DNA of 58,835 nucleotides from Candidatus Faecousia excrementigallinarum. Lineage in GTDB: Bacteria > Bacillota > Clostridia > Oscillospirales > Oscillospiraceae. Each line of letters starts with the position of its first letter. Position 1 is the first letter of the stretch. The translations under genes and the position numbers were made by a program. The stretch spans positions 1-58,835 of the forward strand of contig DVFK01000080.1 in NCBI GenBank assembly GCA_018713285.1. The letters run 5' to 3'. Of the stretch, positions 41,544 through 51,701 are shown one piece after another. The notes below the pieces were generated by a model that was not told the DNA's origin, did not search any database, and saw nothing but the letters and a program-made list of their open reading frames with translations.

Positions 41544-43565
41544 ATGGACTTTTCCATCACAAAAGAGAAATTTATCATCAACGGACAGGAGCAGCCCCTC
41601 CTGTCCGGGGAGATTCACTACTTCCGGATGCCGGTTTCCGCCTGGGAACCGGCTCTGGACAAGCTGGTGGAGGCGGGGTGCAATGCGGTTGCCTACTATG
41701 TGCCCTGGTTTGTCCACCAGCCCCAGGAGGATGTGTTTGACTTCCGGGGCACCTTGCGGGAGAGTAATGACCTGCACAAGTGGATTGCCCTGACTCAGAA
41801 AAAGGGCCTCATCGGGATTCTTCGTCCCGGCCCCTATGTCTATGCGGAAACCCGGGATCTGGGACTGCCCCGGTGGTTTACCGCCAAGTACCCCCAGTCC
41901 CACCCCACCCGCTTTTCCCAGGGGGAATACCAGAACTACGGCTTTGAACGGTATGCCTCCCACAATAACCCGGACTTCCTGGCCTGCACCCGGCGGTGGT
42001 ACCAGGCGGTAATGGCGGAAATCCGGCCCTACCTGGCGCCCCAGGGAAATGTGTGGATGATTCAGCTTTGCAATGAGATTCCCGGGGACGACAACATGGA
42101 CGAAAATCCTCTGAACCTGGGAATTGGCGATAAAAATGGGCTTTTCCCCACCTATCTGGCCAAAACCTACCAGGATGCCCAGGGGCTGTCCCGGGCTTAT
42201 GGCAAAGCCTTTGAGGCATTGGAGCAGGTGCACCCCCACGAGCTTCGGGAGGCAGACCCCAAGCGCTGGGAGCGGGATAAGCTTGCCTACTACTATACCC
42301 ACTATTACCCCATTTACTTCCAGCGCCTCCGGGCGTACCTGGGAGAGCTTCCCAAGGAAGTGACATTGTTTCACAATGCCTACAACCCCAAGGCCATATC
42401 TTTGCATGTGCAGAACCAGCAGGAAAACCCCTGGCTGAATGTGGGTGTGGACAACTACTATTCCCTGTTTGGGAATCTATCCCTCCGGGAAGGGGTTTAC
42501 TTCTGCGAGTACGGCGCTCAGTACGCCAAGGCAGTGCTTCCCGGCAATCCCCCCTGGGTCATTGAGCAGGAGTGCGGCTACTGGCACGACTATCCCCAGG
42601 CCTACGGCCCGGAGCTGTATATTTACAACCTGTGGACCTTCGCCGGGGGCTGGAAGGGCATCAATATGTACCTGTTTGCCGGAGGCGTGAACGACCCGGA
42701 CATGGGCTTCTTCGGAACCGCCCACAACTGGCAGGCCCCGGTGGACAAGACCGGAGCCCCCACGGAGACCTATGCCTCCATCCAAAAGAGCCTGGCAGAT
42801 ATCCAGAAGGATTACCCGGTGCTGTCCGCCGAAAACCGGTATGACATCGCCCTGGGCATTCCCACCGACCCGGGTCTTATCTGGACGCCCCTGGCAAATG
42901 CCGCCAAGGAGGCTTACTTTGCCCTGCGGATGGCTGGCTTTACCCCCCGGGTGGTGGACTGCAATACCCTGCCCTTAGAGGCCCTGAAGGCCCTCCCCGG
43001 ACTGTTTCTGGTGAGCGGGGAATGTATGCCCCGCAAGACCCAGGAGAAAATCGCCGCCGCCATCGCCGCCGGACTGCCGGTGGTGCTGAATGGCCGGATT
43101 CCCACCCGGGACGAACACCGGAATCCCTGCACAGTTCTTGCCCAGGCCCTTCATCTGGAGGCAGAGGAATGTGCCTTCGGCCCGGCAGAGCAGGAGCAGA
43201 TTCTGTGGGACGACACCGTTTACTTCCTGGGCCAGACTGTCCAGCCCTTCCGGGGAGAGGGGACGGTGCTGGGGGTGGAGACCAGGGAGAACGCCCCGGC
43301 AATCCTTCTGGGGAAGAACTGGGCCGTTGCCCCCTTCGCCCTGGAAAACCTCTTTGTGACCCTGGCAGAGCTTACCGGAAAGCTTATGAAGAAGCTGGGA
43401 GTGACCCCCTTGTGCCGCACCGGGCGGTATCTTCTCCCCATCCCCAAGGCATCGGGACACACGGTGGTGCTCAACCCCCACCCCTGCCAAGTGACAGAAA
43501 CCATCGGGCTTCCCGGAGGCCAGGTTACCTGCACCCTGGAGCTCTATTCCTATCAAATCCTGTAA
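41544..43565 (+). CDS. GH35-type beta-galactosidase-like hydrolase
   Basis: A 673-residue enzyme with a clear GH35-like barrel: SGEIHYFRMP at the start, YYVPWFVHQP, ILRPGPYVYAE, and IQLCNEIPG holding the probable acid/base glutamate. The C-terminal half carries a Rossmann-like domain and a small beta domain. The second ATG (41544) is preferred because AAGGGGA would be too close to the ATG at 41538. Cytoplasmic. Some GH35 members act on glucosamine or arabinose linkages rather than galactose. Confidence 0.82.
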   Translation: MDFSITKEKFIINGQEQPLLSGEIHYFRMPVSAWEPALDKLVEAGCNAVAYYVPWFVHQPQEDVFDFRGTLRESNDLHKWIALTQKKGLIGILRPGPYVYAETRDLGLPRWFTAKYPQSHPTRFSQGEYQNYGFERYASHNNPDFLACTRRWYQAVMAEIRPYLAPQGNVWMIQLCNEIPGDDNMDENPLNLGIGDKNGLFPTYLAKTYQDAQGLSRAYGKAFEALEQVHPHELREADPKRWERDKLAYYYTHYYPIYFQRLRAYLGELPKEVTLFHNAYNPKAISLHVQNQQENPWLNVGVDNYYSLFGNLSLREGVYFCEYGAQYAKAVLPGNPPWVIEQECGYWHDYPQAYGPELYIYNLWTFAGGWKGINMYLFAGGVNDPDMGFFGTAHNWQAPVDKTGAPTETYASIQKSLADIQKDYPVLSAENRYDIALGIPTDPGLIWTPLANAAKEAYFALRMAGFTPRVVDCNTLPLEALKALPGLFLVSGECMPRKTQEKIAAAIAAGLPVVLNGRIPTRDEHRNPCTVLAQALHLEAEECAFGPAEQEQILWDDTVYFLGQTVQPFRGEGTVLGVETRENAPAILLGKNWAVAPFALENLFVTLAELTGKLMKKLGVTPLCRTGRYLLPIPKASGHTVVLNPHPCQVTETIGLPGGQVTCTLELYSYQIL

Positions 43566-43580
43566 GGGAGTGGCAAAACC

Positions 43581-45731
43581 ATGATCAGCTGCTACAAAAA
43601 CCCCAATAAGCTCTGGTGTCTGGAAGAAGAAGGATACCGGCCTGAGAAAACCAAGCATTACGAGGGACTGCTCACCCAGGGAAGCCAGGGCCTGCACCTG
43701 CGGGCTTCCTACGAGGAAGGTCTGGCGGCAGCCCCCCAGGACGAAAGCTATATGCGCCTGCCTGCCAATGTGACGGTGGAAAAGCCCCGTCACCCCCGTT
43801 CCAAGGCGGGCTGCTACATCCCCGGTGTCACCGGAATCCACCCCCTGCTCAACGAAGTGGTGGTAAATCTTCCCAATCCCCTGACCATCAGGCTGTGGGC
43901 AGAGGGAGAGCCGGTGGATATGGACAGCCCCCAGATGGGGGACTATGCCCGGCACCTGGATATGCGGGATGGGGTGCTGTATCGCAGCTTCAGCTGGAAA
44001 ACCGACAAAGGACTGGTGTCCTGGGGGATTTCCCGGTACGTATCCCGGGCGGTGCCCGGCCTAATTGTCCAGCGTTTGGAAGTCTCCGCTGATTACGAGG
44101 CAAACATCCGGCTGGAGGCGGCGGTGGATACCAAGGTCACCACCAACGGCTACAACCACTTTACCGACCGGGAAGAATTCCGGGTGGCGGGCTGCTTTGG
44201 CGCAGCGGTGGACACGGACAACGGCGACCATGTGGAAATGGTGTCTGTCCTCTCTCCCAACGCCGGAGAGCCGGAAACCTGGGAGGGGGTGCTGACCCCC
44301 GGTAAGACCATGGAAGTCTGGCGGCTGACCCTGGCGGCTTCCAGCCGGGATGAAAAGGCTCCATGCCGGGAGGAAATGTGCCAGAAGCTGAACAGCCTCA
44401 TTGTCAATCCCTCCGCCCTCTATGCTCCCCACGCCGCTGCCTGGGATGCCCTCTGGGAAAAGGGCAGGGTGGAGATTCAGGGGGACGAGGAAGCCCAGCG
44501 GGCGGTGAATATGGCCCTTTATCACCTTCTTCGCTCCGCCAACCCCCGGGACAGCCGGGTGGCGGTGTGCGCCAAGGGCTATGCAGGAGAGGCCTATTTC
44601 GGCCACTTCTTCTGGGATACGGAGATGTATCTGCTGCCCTACTTCCTCTACACCAACCCGGAGACCGCCAGAGCCCTGGTGGGCTTCCGGCTGAACACCC
44701 TGGAAGGTGCCAGGAAGAATGCCGCCCATTACGGCTATCCCGGCGCCCGGTATCCCTGGGAATCCTCCCTTACGGGAGAGGAGCAGTGCCCCAACTGGCA
44801 GTACTGCGACCATGAGGTCCACGTGACGGCGGATGTGGCCTTCGGCATCTGGCACACCTACACCGCTACCCGGGATTTGGAATTTCTGAAAAAAGCCATG
44901 CCGGTGCTGGCGGAAACCGCCCGGTACTGGCTGGCAAGATGCCATTTTGACGCAGACGGCTCCGTCCATATCAACGGCGTCATGGGCCCGGACGAGTATA
45001 TCTGCTTCTGCGACGACAACGCCTACACCAACACCCTGGTAAAGAAGGCCCTGGGCTACACTTTGGAAAGCTGCCGCCTTACCGGAAGCGAGTTACTCAG
45101 CCAGCAGGAGCAGGAGAAAATCCGTGCCTGCATGGAAGGGCTGACAGTTTTCCGGGACAGCCGGGGGATTTTGCAGCAGTGCCGGGACTTTGACCGGTAC
45201 GAGGAGCCGGACTTTGAAACCCTGTGGCCGGACAGATCCCGCCCCTTCGGCGGCACCGTGTCCCAGGAGCGGAACTACCGCACCAAGGCTTTGAAACAGG
45301 CGGATGTGCTGATGCTTCCCTACCTGTTCCCGGATAGCATGGGGCAGGAGGAGCTGGAAAAGACTTACGCCTACTACTATCCCTACACCACCCACGACAG
45401 CTCCCTGTCTTACATCATCCACGCCATCCTGAAAGCCCGGATGGGCCATGGGGACGAGGCATTGACCCTGTTCCGCAAGTCCCTGGGGATCGATTTGGAC
45501 GGCGGCGCGGCAGAGGGCATTCACATTGCCAACTGCGGCGGCATCTGGCAGGGGGTGGTGCTGGGCTTTTGCGGCATGGGGTGCAGCTACCAGCAGGAGA
45601 AGCTCACCTTTGCCCCCCATCTGCCCGCCCACTGGCGGAAGGTATCCTTCCCGGTGGTGTGGCAGGGACAGGAGCATTTTGTGGAAATCACCCACGAGGG
45701 TGTGGTCATTGACGGGGAGAAGCAGAAATGA
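43581..45731 (+). CDS. GH65 disaccharide phosphorylase
   Basis: A 716-residue GH65 protein: N-terminal beta-sandwich (about 1-260), helical linker, (alpha/alpha)6 barrel (about 310-650) and C-terminal beta domain. The catalytic acid is E472 in GVMGPDEYI and the phosphate-binding site is THDSSLS. GH65 enzymes split alpha-glucosides such as maltose, kojibiose, nigerose or trehalose with phosphate, releasing beta-glucose 1-phosphate; the linkage is not predictable here. The beta-phosphoglucomutase gene downstream supports phosphorolysis. It overlaps the next gene by 4 nt. Confidence 0.9.
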   Translation: MISCYKNPNKLWCLEEEGYRPEKTKHYEGLLTQGSQGLHLRASYEEGLAAAPQDESYMRLPANVTVEKPRHPRSKAGCYIPGVTGIHPLLNEVVVNLPNPLTIRLWAEGEPVDMDSPQMGDYARHLDMRDGVLYRSFSWKTDKGLVSWGISRYVSRAVPGLIVQRLEVSADYEANIRLEAAVDTKVTTNGYNHFTDREEFRVAGCFGAAVDTDNGDHVEMVSVLSPNAGEPETWEGVLTPGKTMEVWRLTLAASSRDEKAPCREEMCQKLNSLIVNPSALYAPHAAAWDALWEKGRVEIQGDEEAQRAVNMALYHLLRSANPRDSRVAVCAKGYAGEAYFGHFFWDTEMYLLPYFLYTNPETARALVGFRLNTLEGARKNAAHYGYPGARYPWESSLTGEEQCPNWQYCDHEVHVTADVAFGIWHTYTATRDLEFLKKAMPVLAETARYWLARCHFDADGSVHINGVMGPDEYICFCDDNAYTNTLVKKALGYTLESCRLTGSELLSQQEQEKIRACMEGLTVFRDSRGILQQCRDFDRYEEPDFETLWPDRSRPFGGTVSQERNYRTKALKQADVLMLPYLFPDSMGQEELEKTYAYYYPYTTHDSSLSYIIHAILKARMGHGDEALTLFRKSLGIDLDGGAAEGIHIANCGGIWQGVVLGFCGMGCSYQQEKLTFAPHLPAHWRKVSFPVVWQGQEHFVEITHEGVVIDGEKQK

Positions 45732-46834
45732 ACAAAGGACACAGCCTGGAAGATTTGTATTTGCTGGACAACAGCCGCCGGCGGCGGCTTTCCAGCTATG
45801 ACCGCACCGGGGGCAACCGCGACTGGATGGACCTGCCCGCCGGGAAGACCAAAACCATCGGGGAAATTCATGGTTGCGGCATTATCCGCCACATCTGGAT
45901 GACCCACTGGACCGGAGACGAAAACTGGCAGGAGGAGCCTTACGCCCTGCGGAAGCTGATTCTCCGGATGTACTGGGACGGAGAGGAAACTCCCAGCGTG
46001 GAGGTGCCTCTGGGGGACTTCTTTGCCATTGGCTTCGGCATGGCCACCCCGGTCAATTCTGCGGCCCTGTGTGCCAACCCGGAGGACGGCAGGGGTATGA
46101 ACTGCTTTTTCCCCATGCCCTTCCGGAAGGGTGCCAGATTCACCATCGAAAGCCAGTGTGAAAATCACACCAATTTTTACTACTACATCGACTATGAGGA
46201 AGTGGCGGAGCTTCCCCAGGAGGCCGGGTACTTCCACGCCTGCTGGCACCGGGAGGACAACACCCGGGGCTGGGCACCCAAGGAAATCGGACTTCTGGAC
46301 CGGGAGAAAGCCAATGTGCCGGAGGAACCGGCCTGGGTACCCAAGGCCTGGCTCACCAAGAACACCACCGGGGAGGATAATTATGTCATCCTGGATGCGG
46401 TGGGAAAGGGAAAGTATGTGGGCTGCTGCCTCCATGTGGATGTGTTTGAGCCCCAGTGCAACGAGTGGTACGGAGAAGGGGACGACATGATTTTCATTGA
46501 CGGAGAGCTGGCGCTGAACGGTACCGGCACGGAGGACTACTTCAACACCGCCTTCTGCCCCACCCAGGTATACTGCACCCCATACAGCGGCCTGACCCGG
46601 TACAGCGGGGACAAAACCCGCCCGGGGTACAAATTCGCCGGGAAGAACAGTATGTACCGGCTCCACATCTGCGACCCCATCCAATTTGAAAAATCCATCC
46701 GGGTGACCATCGAGCACGGCCATGCCAACAAGCTGTCCAACGATTACAGCAGCACGGCCTACTGGTATCAGACCGAACCCCACGCACCCTTTGCCCCCCT
46801 GCCCCCGGTGGAGGGACGCTTGCCCAGAGAATAA
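45728..46834 (+). CDS. GH172 (DUF2961) furanosidase-like protein
   Basis: A 368-residue DUF2961 protein with the double jelly-roll signature segments CGIIRHIWMTHW, EVPLGDFFAIGFG and LNGTGTEDYFNTAF. GH172 members cleave alpha-D-fructofuranosides, D-arabinofuranosides or related linkages and form oligomers. Cytoplasmic by absence of a signal peptide. The presence of FucI, RbsD and ribokinase in the same regulon would fit D-arabinose release and use (inference). Confidence 0.87.
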   Translation: MNKGHSLEDLYLLDNSRRRRLSSYDRTGGNRDWMDLPAGKTKTIGEIHGCGIIRHIWMTHWTGDENWQEEPYALRKLILRMYWDGEETPSVEVPLGDFFAIGFGMATPVNSAALCANPEDGRGMNCFFPMPFRKGARFTIESQCENHTNFYYYIDYEEVAELPQEAGYFHACWHREDNTRGWAPKEIGLLDREKANVPEEPAWVPKAWLTKNTTGEDNYVILDAVGKGKYVGCCLHVDVFEPQCNEWYGEGDDMIFIDGELALNGTGTEDYFNTAFCPTQVYCTPYSGLTRYSGDKTRPGYKFAGKNSMYRLHICDPIQFEKSIRVTIEHGHANKLSNDYSSTAYWYQTEPHAPFAPLPPVEGRLPRE

Positions 46835-46847
46835 AGGAGGAATTTCC

Positions 46848-47942
46848 ATGACTTCAAAGGAACGGATGCTGCTGGCAATAAACAAGCAGACCCCTGACCG
46901 TCTGCCTGTGACCATTCACCAGTGGCAGGACTATCACCTGAATAGCTTCATGGGAGGCATGACCGCCCTGGAGGCTTTTACCGCCTGCGGACTGGATGCA
47001 GCCCTCAACTACTACGAAGCAGATACCCCGGAGTCCTCCCAGTGGCGGGTGGAGGCCAAGACCACCAAGCTCCCGGACTATATCCGCACGGACTACACCA
47101 TCCACACCCCGGAAGGTGATCTCACCACCGCCGAGGGCAGCAACCCCATGACCACCTGGGTGGTAGAGCACCTGATCAAGGAGAAGGAGGACATTTACCT
47201 CTATCAGAAGTACGCCCCAGTGCCTGTGCTGCGAAAAGACGGTGCCAAAGCCATGTATGACCAGCTGGGGGACAAGGGAATCCTCCGGACCTTCCTCTGC
47301 GGGAAACAGGGCGGCTGCTGGCAGGATGCCTGTGAGCTGTACGGTGCGGAGAATCTGATTCTGGAAACCTATGACGACCCGGACTGGGTTCACGAGTTTC
47401 TCTCCATTTTGCTGGAGAAGAAGCTCCAATACATTGAGCAGAGCCTTACCGGTGCTCCCTTTGATTTGATTGAAACCGGCGGCGGTGCTGCCAGCAACAC
47501 CCTGATTTCCCCGGCGATTCACGAGGAATTTTGCCTGCCCTATGATATCAAGACCCACGATGCCATCCACAGCCTGGGCTTCCCGGCGGTGTATCACACC
47601 TGCGGCGGTATGTCCAAGATTACCCATCTGATTTCCCAAAACCACTGCGACGTGTCCGAAACCCTGTCCCCCACCGGGGTGGGCGGCGATATTGCCAACG
47701 ACGACATTGCCCGGCAGGTGTTCTCCGATTTGCGGCCCCATGTGGCTCTTATCGGCGGCATGGATCAGTTCAATGTGCTGCAAAGCGGCACGAAGGAGGA
47801 AATCCGCCGGGAGGTGGAGCGGCTGTTCCGGATTTTCGGCAGCCAGGGGGGCTACATCCTCTCCGCCTGCGACCACTTCTTCACGGTCCCCAAGGAAAAT
47901 CTCGTTTATTTTGCAGAAGCGGCCAAGACCTGCCGCTATTAA
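46848..47942 (+). CDS. URO-D superfamily protein C (HxC...C zinc motif)
   Basis: A 364-residue URO-D-fold protein starting MTSKERMLLAINKQTPDRLP after AAAGGAGG. The HemE motif RQAGR is absent. It has H250-T-C252 in YHTCGG and C341 in ILSACDHF, the HxC-Xn-C arrangement that binds zinc in MtaA/MtbA-type thiol methyltransferases. This favours a methyl- or alkyl-transfer reaction over decarboxylation. No corrinoid protein gene is seen in the window. It sits between GH172 and GH38. Confidence 0.78.
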   Translation: MTSKERMLLAINKQTPDRLPVTIHQWQDYHLNSFMGGMTALEAFTACGLDAALNYYEADTPESSQWRVEAKTTKLPDYIRTDYTIHTPEGDLTTAEGSNPMTTWVVEHLIKEKEDIYLYQKYAPVPVLRKDGAKAMYDQLGDKGILRTFLCGKQGGCWQDACELYGAENLILETYDDPDWVHEFLSILLEKKLQYIEQSLTGAPFDLIETGGGAASNTLISPAIHEEFCLPYDIKTHDAIHSLGFPAVYHTCGGMSKITHLISQNHCDVSETLSPTGVGGDIANDDIARQVFSDLRPHVALIGGMDQFNVLQSGTKEEIRREVERLFRIFGSQGGYILSACDHFFTVPKENLVYFAEAAKTCRY

Positions 47943-47954
47943 AGAAGGTGCACT

Positions 47955-50621
47955 ATGGGAAACATTCGAGCTTACCTCATCAGCCATACCCACTGGGACA
48001 GAGAATGGTACCTGACCCAGCAGGAATTTCAGAGCAAAATGGTCCGTCTGGTGGACAGCGTGCTGGAAAGTGTGGAGGGGAACCCCGACCTTTCCTTCAT
48101 GCTGGACGGACAGAACATTGTGCTGGAGGACTATTTGCAGATTCGCCCGGAGAACGAGGAGCGGCTGAGAAAGGCCATCTCCGGCGGTCGGCTGTGTGTG
48201 GGCCCCTGGTATATTCTGCCGGACGAGCTGCTGGTCAGCGGCGAGGCTCACATCCGCAACTATCTCACAGGACAAAAGATTGCCAAGCGTTTTGGCGGCG
48301 GCATGAATGTGGGGTATTTGCCTGACTCCTTCGGCCATCCCCAGCAGATGCCCCAGATTCTCTCCGGCCTGTCCATGGACACGGCGGTGTTCTGGCGGGG
48401 CATTCCCAATGACATCACCGAAGGGGAGTTCCGGTGGGATTCCGCCTGCCCGGGGAAGGGCGTGCTGGCGGTGAATATGCCCCACGGCTACGGCAACAGC
48501 GCCCGGCTCACCCGGAAGGATTCTCTTTCCCGGCTGAAAGCCATGATGGGACAGCTTTCCGCCTGCTCCCGGGGAGATGTGGTGCTGCTGATGAACGGCT
48601 CCGACCACATCCTCAACCAGAAGGATATTTGTGAGATTGTGGAGGATTTCAACCGGGAGGCTGGGCCTGACTACCACATCACCATCGGCACCATGGAGCA
48701 GTTTCTGGGTGAGCTGAAACAGGGTCTCAAGCCCCTGTCCACCTGGGCCGGGGAGCTGCGCAGCGGCGACCGCTCCATGCTCCTGTCCGGCACCATGTCC
48801 ACCCGGGTGTACCTGAAGCAGCGCAACAGCCAGGTGCAGCGGGGCATGGAGCGGTACTTAGAGCCGGCGGCGGTGCTGGAGAAGCTGGCAGGACTGTGCA
48901 GCGGCTTTGCCGGATACCAGCGCTTCCTTTGGAAGAAGATTCTGGAGAATCATCCCCACGACAGCATCTGCGGCTGCAGCGTAGACCCGGTCCACGCCGA
49001 GATGATGACGAGATTCAACCGGGTGGAGCAGGCGGAAAAAACCGTATTTTCCGACATCCTGGGCGCCATCAGCAAGAAAGCAGCGGCGGGGGACAAGCCC
49101 CAGGGGGTGGAGCTTCTGTGCTTTGAGCCTTGCCAGGACAGCCTGCCTGCTGTCATCGAAACCCAGGTGGACTTTGACCCGATGCTTGTGCAGCGGGTGA
49201 ACTTTGCCAAGTCCACCATTGACGAATACGAAGGCCAGATTTGCCATCCGGCGCTTCCCTGTGCCGTCAATGCCTATGACGAGGCTGGCAACCCCATCCC
49301 CGCCAGACTTTTGCAGGCGGAGAAGGCCTACTACAACCATTTGCAGGACGCCACCGCCCCGGAAATCTACAAGGTAAACCGGTGCAAGGTCGCCCTGTCC
49401 CTCCCGGCCATGAGCTATGGCCTGCACACCATCACCCTGGTGCCGGAATACAATCCCCAGGGGACCGGGGTGCTTCCCAAGTCCGGCATCGAAAACCGGT
49501 GGTATGCCATCACCGGGGGAGAGTCCGGCAGCTTTACCGTCACGGACAAACGTACCGGACGGGTTTACGAAGGCTTTGCCAAGCTGATTGACGGGGGCGA
49601 CGCCGGTGACGAGTACACCTACTCCTGGCCGGTTCAGGACCGGGAGTACACCCTGGACGGGGCGGCAGTGGTGCGCAGCTGCGTACCGGGAATCTCCCAG
49701 AGCTTACGGCTGGAGGGTGTCCTCCGGCTGCCCCGGGGACTGACCGCCGACCGGAGCCGCCGGGAAGATACGCTGGTTGACAACCCGGTGTCCATCACCC
49801 TGACCCTTTCCGAAAACAGCCCCTATGTGGACATTTCTGTGGAAGTAGAAAACCGGGCAAAGGATCACCGGCTCCAGCTGGAGATTCCCACCGGCGTGAA
49901 CGCCCGGTTCCACGATGCTTCCTCCGCTTTCGCCCTCACCCGCCGGCCTATGGAATTTTCCCAGCCGGAGGAATGGATGGAGCGGCGGCTGCCCACCTAT
50001 CCCACCCACGGCTATGTCCAGGTGCAGGAAGGGGAGCAGGGGGTGGCAGTGGTCTGCCCCGGCATTTACGAGTACCAGGCGGACAACGACCAAGGAGAAA
50101 GCCGTCTGCGCCTGACCCTGCTGCGGTGCGTGGGCTGGCTGTCCCGGGTGGATTTGCTCACCCGGAAGGGCAACGGCGGCTGGTGCTATGAAACCCCCGA
50201 GGCCCAGTGCCTGGGGAAGCACACCTTCCGGGTTGGGGTCCTTTATCCCAAGGCTGGGGACAACCCCTATGGCTGGAGCGACCGGATTGCCCATCCCCCG
50301 GTGGTGCAGCAGGTATTCGCCGTGGATGGAAAGGTCACCCCGGAGAATCCCCTGGCATTTTTGTCCCAGCTGCCGGAAAATGTGCGGCTGTCTGCCTGCA
50401 AGCCCTCGGAGGATGAAAAGGGCGTTGCCCTCCGGCTGTTCTGCCTGGGAGAGAAGGAAAGCAGCTTCACCCTTACAGGCCTGCCCTTTGAAAAGGCTTA
50501 CCTTTGCGATTTGCGGGAGGAAAACCGGGTCCCGGCGGACTACCAGGAGGGCGTTCTGAACCTGACCCTGGCAGGGGGCGAGATTCAGACCCTGTATTTC
50601 CCCTGGGAGGCGGAAGCATGA
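47955..50621 (+). CDS. GH38 alpha-mannosidase
   Basis: An 888-residue GH38 enzyme. HTHWD at 11-15 supplies zinc ligands (H13, D15) and GYLPDSFGH contains the probable nucleophile D124. The helical middle domain (HPHDSICGCSVD) and large C-terminal beta domains are complete. Cytoplasmic. Released mannose could be taken up by the D-lyxose/D-mannose isomerase encoded downstream (inference). pgmB overlaps its stop by 4 nt. Confidence 0.92.
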   Translation: MGNIRAYLISHTHWDREWYLTQQEFQSKMVRLVDSVLESVEGNPDLSFMLDGQNIVLEDYLQIRPENEERLRKAISGGRLCVGPWYILPDELLVSGEAHIRNYLTGQKIAKRFGGGMNVGYLPDSFGHPQQMPQILSGLSMDTAVFWRGIPNDITEGEFRWDSACPGKGVLAVNMPHGYGNSARLTRKDSLSRLKAMMGQLSACSRGDVVLLMNGSDHILNQKDICEIVEDFNREAGPDYHITIGTMEQFLGELKQGLKPLSTWAGELRSGDRSMLLSGTMSTRVYLKQRNSQVQRGMERYLEPAAVLEKLAGLCSGFAGYQRFLWKKILENHPHDSICGCSVDPVHAEMMTRFNRVEQAEKTVFSDILGAISKKAAAGDKPQGVELLCFEPCQDSLPAVIETQVDFDPMLVQRVNFAKSTIDEYEGQICHPALPCAVNAYDEAGNPIPARLLQAEKAYYNHLQDATAPEIYKVNRCKVALSLPAMSYGLHTITLVPEYNPQGTGVLPKSGIENRWYAITGGESGSFTVTDKRTGRVYEGFAKLIDGGDAGDEYTYSWPVQDREYTLDGAAVVRSCVPGISQSLRLEGVLRLPRGLTADRSRREDTLVDNPVSITLTLSENSPYVDISVEVENRAKDHRLQLEIPTGVNARFHDASSAFALTRRPMEFSQPEEWMERRLPTYPTHGYVQVQEGEQGVAVVCPGIYEYQADNDQGESRLRLTLLRCVGWLSRVDLLTRKGNGGWCYETPEAQCLGKHTFRVGVLYPKAGDNPYGWSDRIAHPPVVQQVFAVDGKVTPENPLAFLSQLPENVRLSACKPSEDEKGVALRLFCLGEKESSFTLTGLPFEKAYLCDLREENRVPADYQEGVLNLTLAGGEIQTLYFPWEAEA

Positions 50622-51259
50622 AATACAAAGCCGTGATTTTTGATTTGGACGGGGTGCTCTGCCACACAGACCACCTGCACTACCGGGCCTGGAAGCAGCT
50701 GGCAGACCGGCTGGGGATTCCCTTTGATCAGGAGCTGAACAATCAGCTCCGGGGAGTCAGCCGGATGGAAAGCCTGGACATTGTTCTCCGGGCTGGTGGG
50801 GTGGAAGCAGACCTTCCCCAGCGGGAGCAGTGGGCTGCGGAGAAAAATACGGTGTATGCCAAGAGCCTTGACACCCTGACCCCCCAGGATCTGGAGCCTT
50901 CTGTCCTTTCCACTTTACAGACCCTTCGCAGCCGGGGACTGCTTCTGGGGGTGGGTTCTTCCAGCAAGAACGCCCCCAGGATTTTGGAGCGGCTGGGGCT
51001 GGGAGACTTCTTTGATACGGTGGTCAGCGGCCTGGACATCCGCAATTCCAAGCCCGACCCGGAGGTGTTCCTCCTGGCGGCGAAGAATTTGGGCACCCCT
51101 CCCAAAGACTGCCTGGTGGTTGAGGATGCGGTAGCCGGGGTGGAGGCTGCCCACCGGGGCGGCATGGACGCCGCCGCCATGGGAGACGCCGCCCGCAGCG
51201 GGGCCGGGGAGTACACCCTGAACGAGTTTTCGGAACTTTTGAACATTACAGCTGCATAA
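50618..51259 (+). CDS. pgmB: Beta-phosphoglucomutase (HAD superfamily)
   Basis: A 213-residue HAD phosphomutase: DLDG with nucleophile D9 and acid/base D11, the family-specific LRGVSRMESLD, SSSKNAPRILE, SKPDPEVF and VVEDAVAGVEAA. It converts beta-glucose 1-phosphate to glucose 6-phosphate and so completes the GH65 phosphorolysis route. The start at 50618 overlaps the GH38 stop (ATGA). Confidence 0.93.
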   Translation: MKYKAVIFDLDGVLCHTDHLHYRAWKQLADRLGIPFDQELNNQLRGVSRMESLDIVLRAGGVEADLPQREQWAAEKNTVYAKSLDTLTPQDLEPSVLSTLQTLRSRGLLLGVGSSSKNAPRILERLGLGDFFDTVVSGLDIRNSKPDPEVFLLAAKNLGTPPKDCLVVEDAVAGVEAAHRGGMDAAAMGDAARSGAGEYTLNEFSELLNITAA

Positions 51260-51284
51260 TTTTCCAGGTAGGGAGAGGTTTTAC

Positions 51285-51680
51285 ATGAAAAATGCCAATA
51301 TTTTGAACCCGGAGCTGATTTCCGCCATTGCCGCCATCGGCCATACGGAGCTGTTTGCCATTGCCGATGCAGGCCTGCCCATCCCCAAGGGGGTGCAGGT
51401 GGTGGACCTCTCTTTGGTGGCGGGAGTTCCCAGCTTCTTACAGACGCTCCAGGCCGTTTGCAGCGAGCTGGTGGTGGAAGGGGCTACCGTTGCCCTGGAA
51501 ATGGAGGAGGTTAGCCCCACCCATTACGAAAAAACCCGGGCCCTTTTGCAGGGAATGCCCATGGAAAAGGTTTCCCACGAGGAATTCAAGGCGCTGCTGC
51601 CGAAGGTTCGGACGGTGGTGCGGACAGGGGAGACCAGCTCCTACTGCAACGTGATTCTTCGTGCCGGTGTGAATTTCTGA
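51285..51680 (+). CDS. rbsD: D-ribose pyranase RbsD
   Basis: A 131-residue RbsD/FucU-fold mutarotase. H20 in IGHTELFAIADAGLPIP and RTGETSSYCNVILRAGV match RbsD; it interconverts pyranose and furanose forms of ribose or similar sugars. Its partner kinase is encoded at 13965 in the other operon of the same proposed regulon. Confidence 0.9.
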   Translation: MKNANILNPELISAIAAIGHTELFAIADAGLPIPKGVQVVDLSLVAGVPSFLQTLQAVCSELVVEGATVALEMEEVSPTHYEKTRALLQGMPMEKVSHEEFKALLPKVRTVVRTGETSSYCNVILRAGVNF

Positions 51681-51701
51681 TTTTGAAGGAGGAACATAGC
51701 C

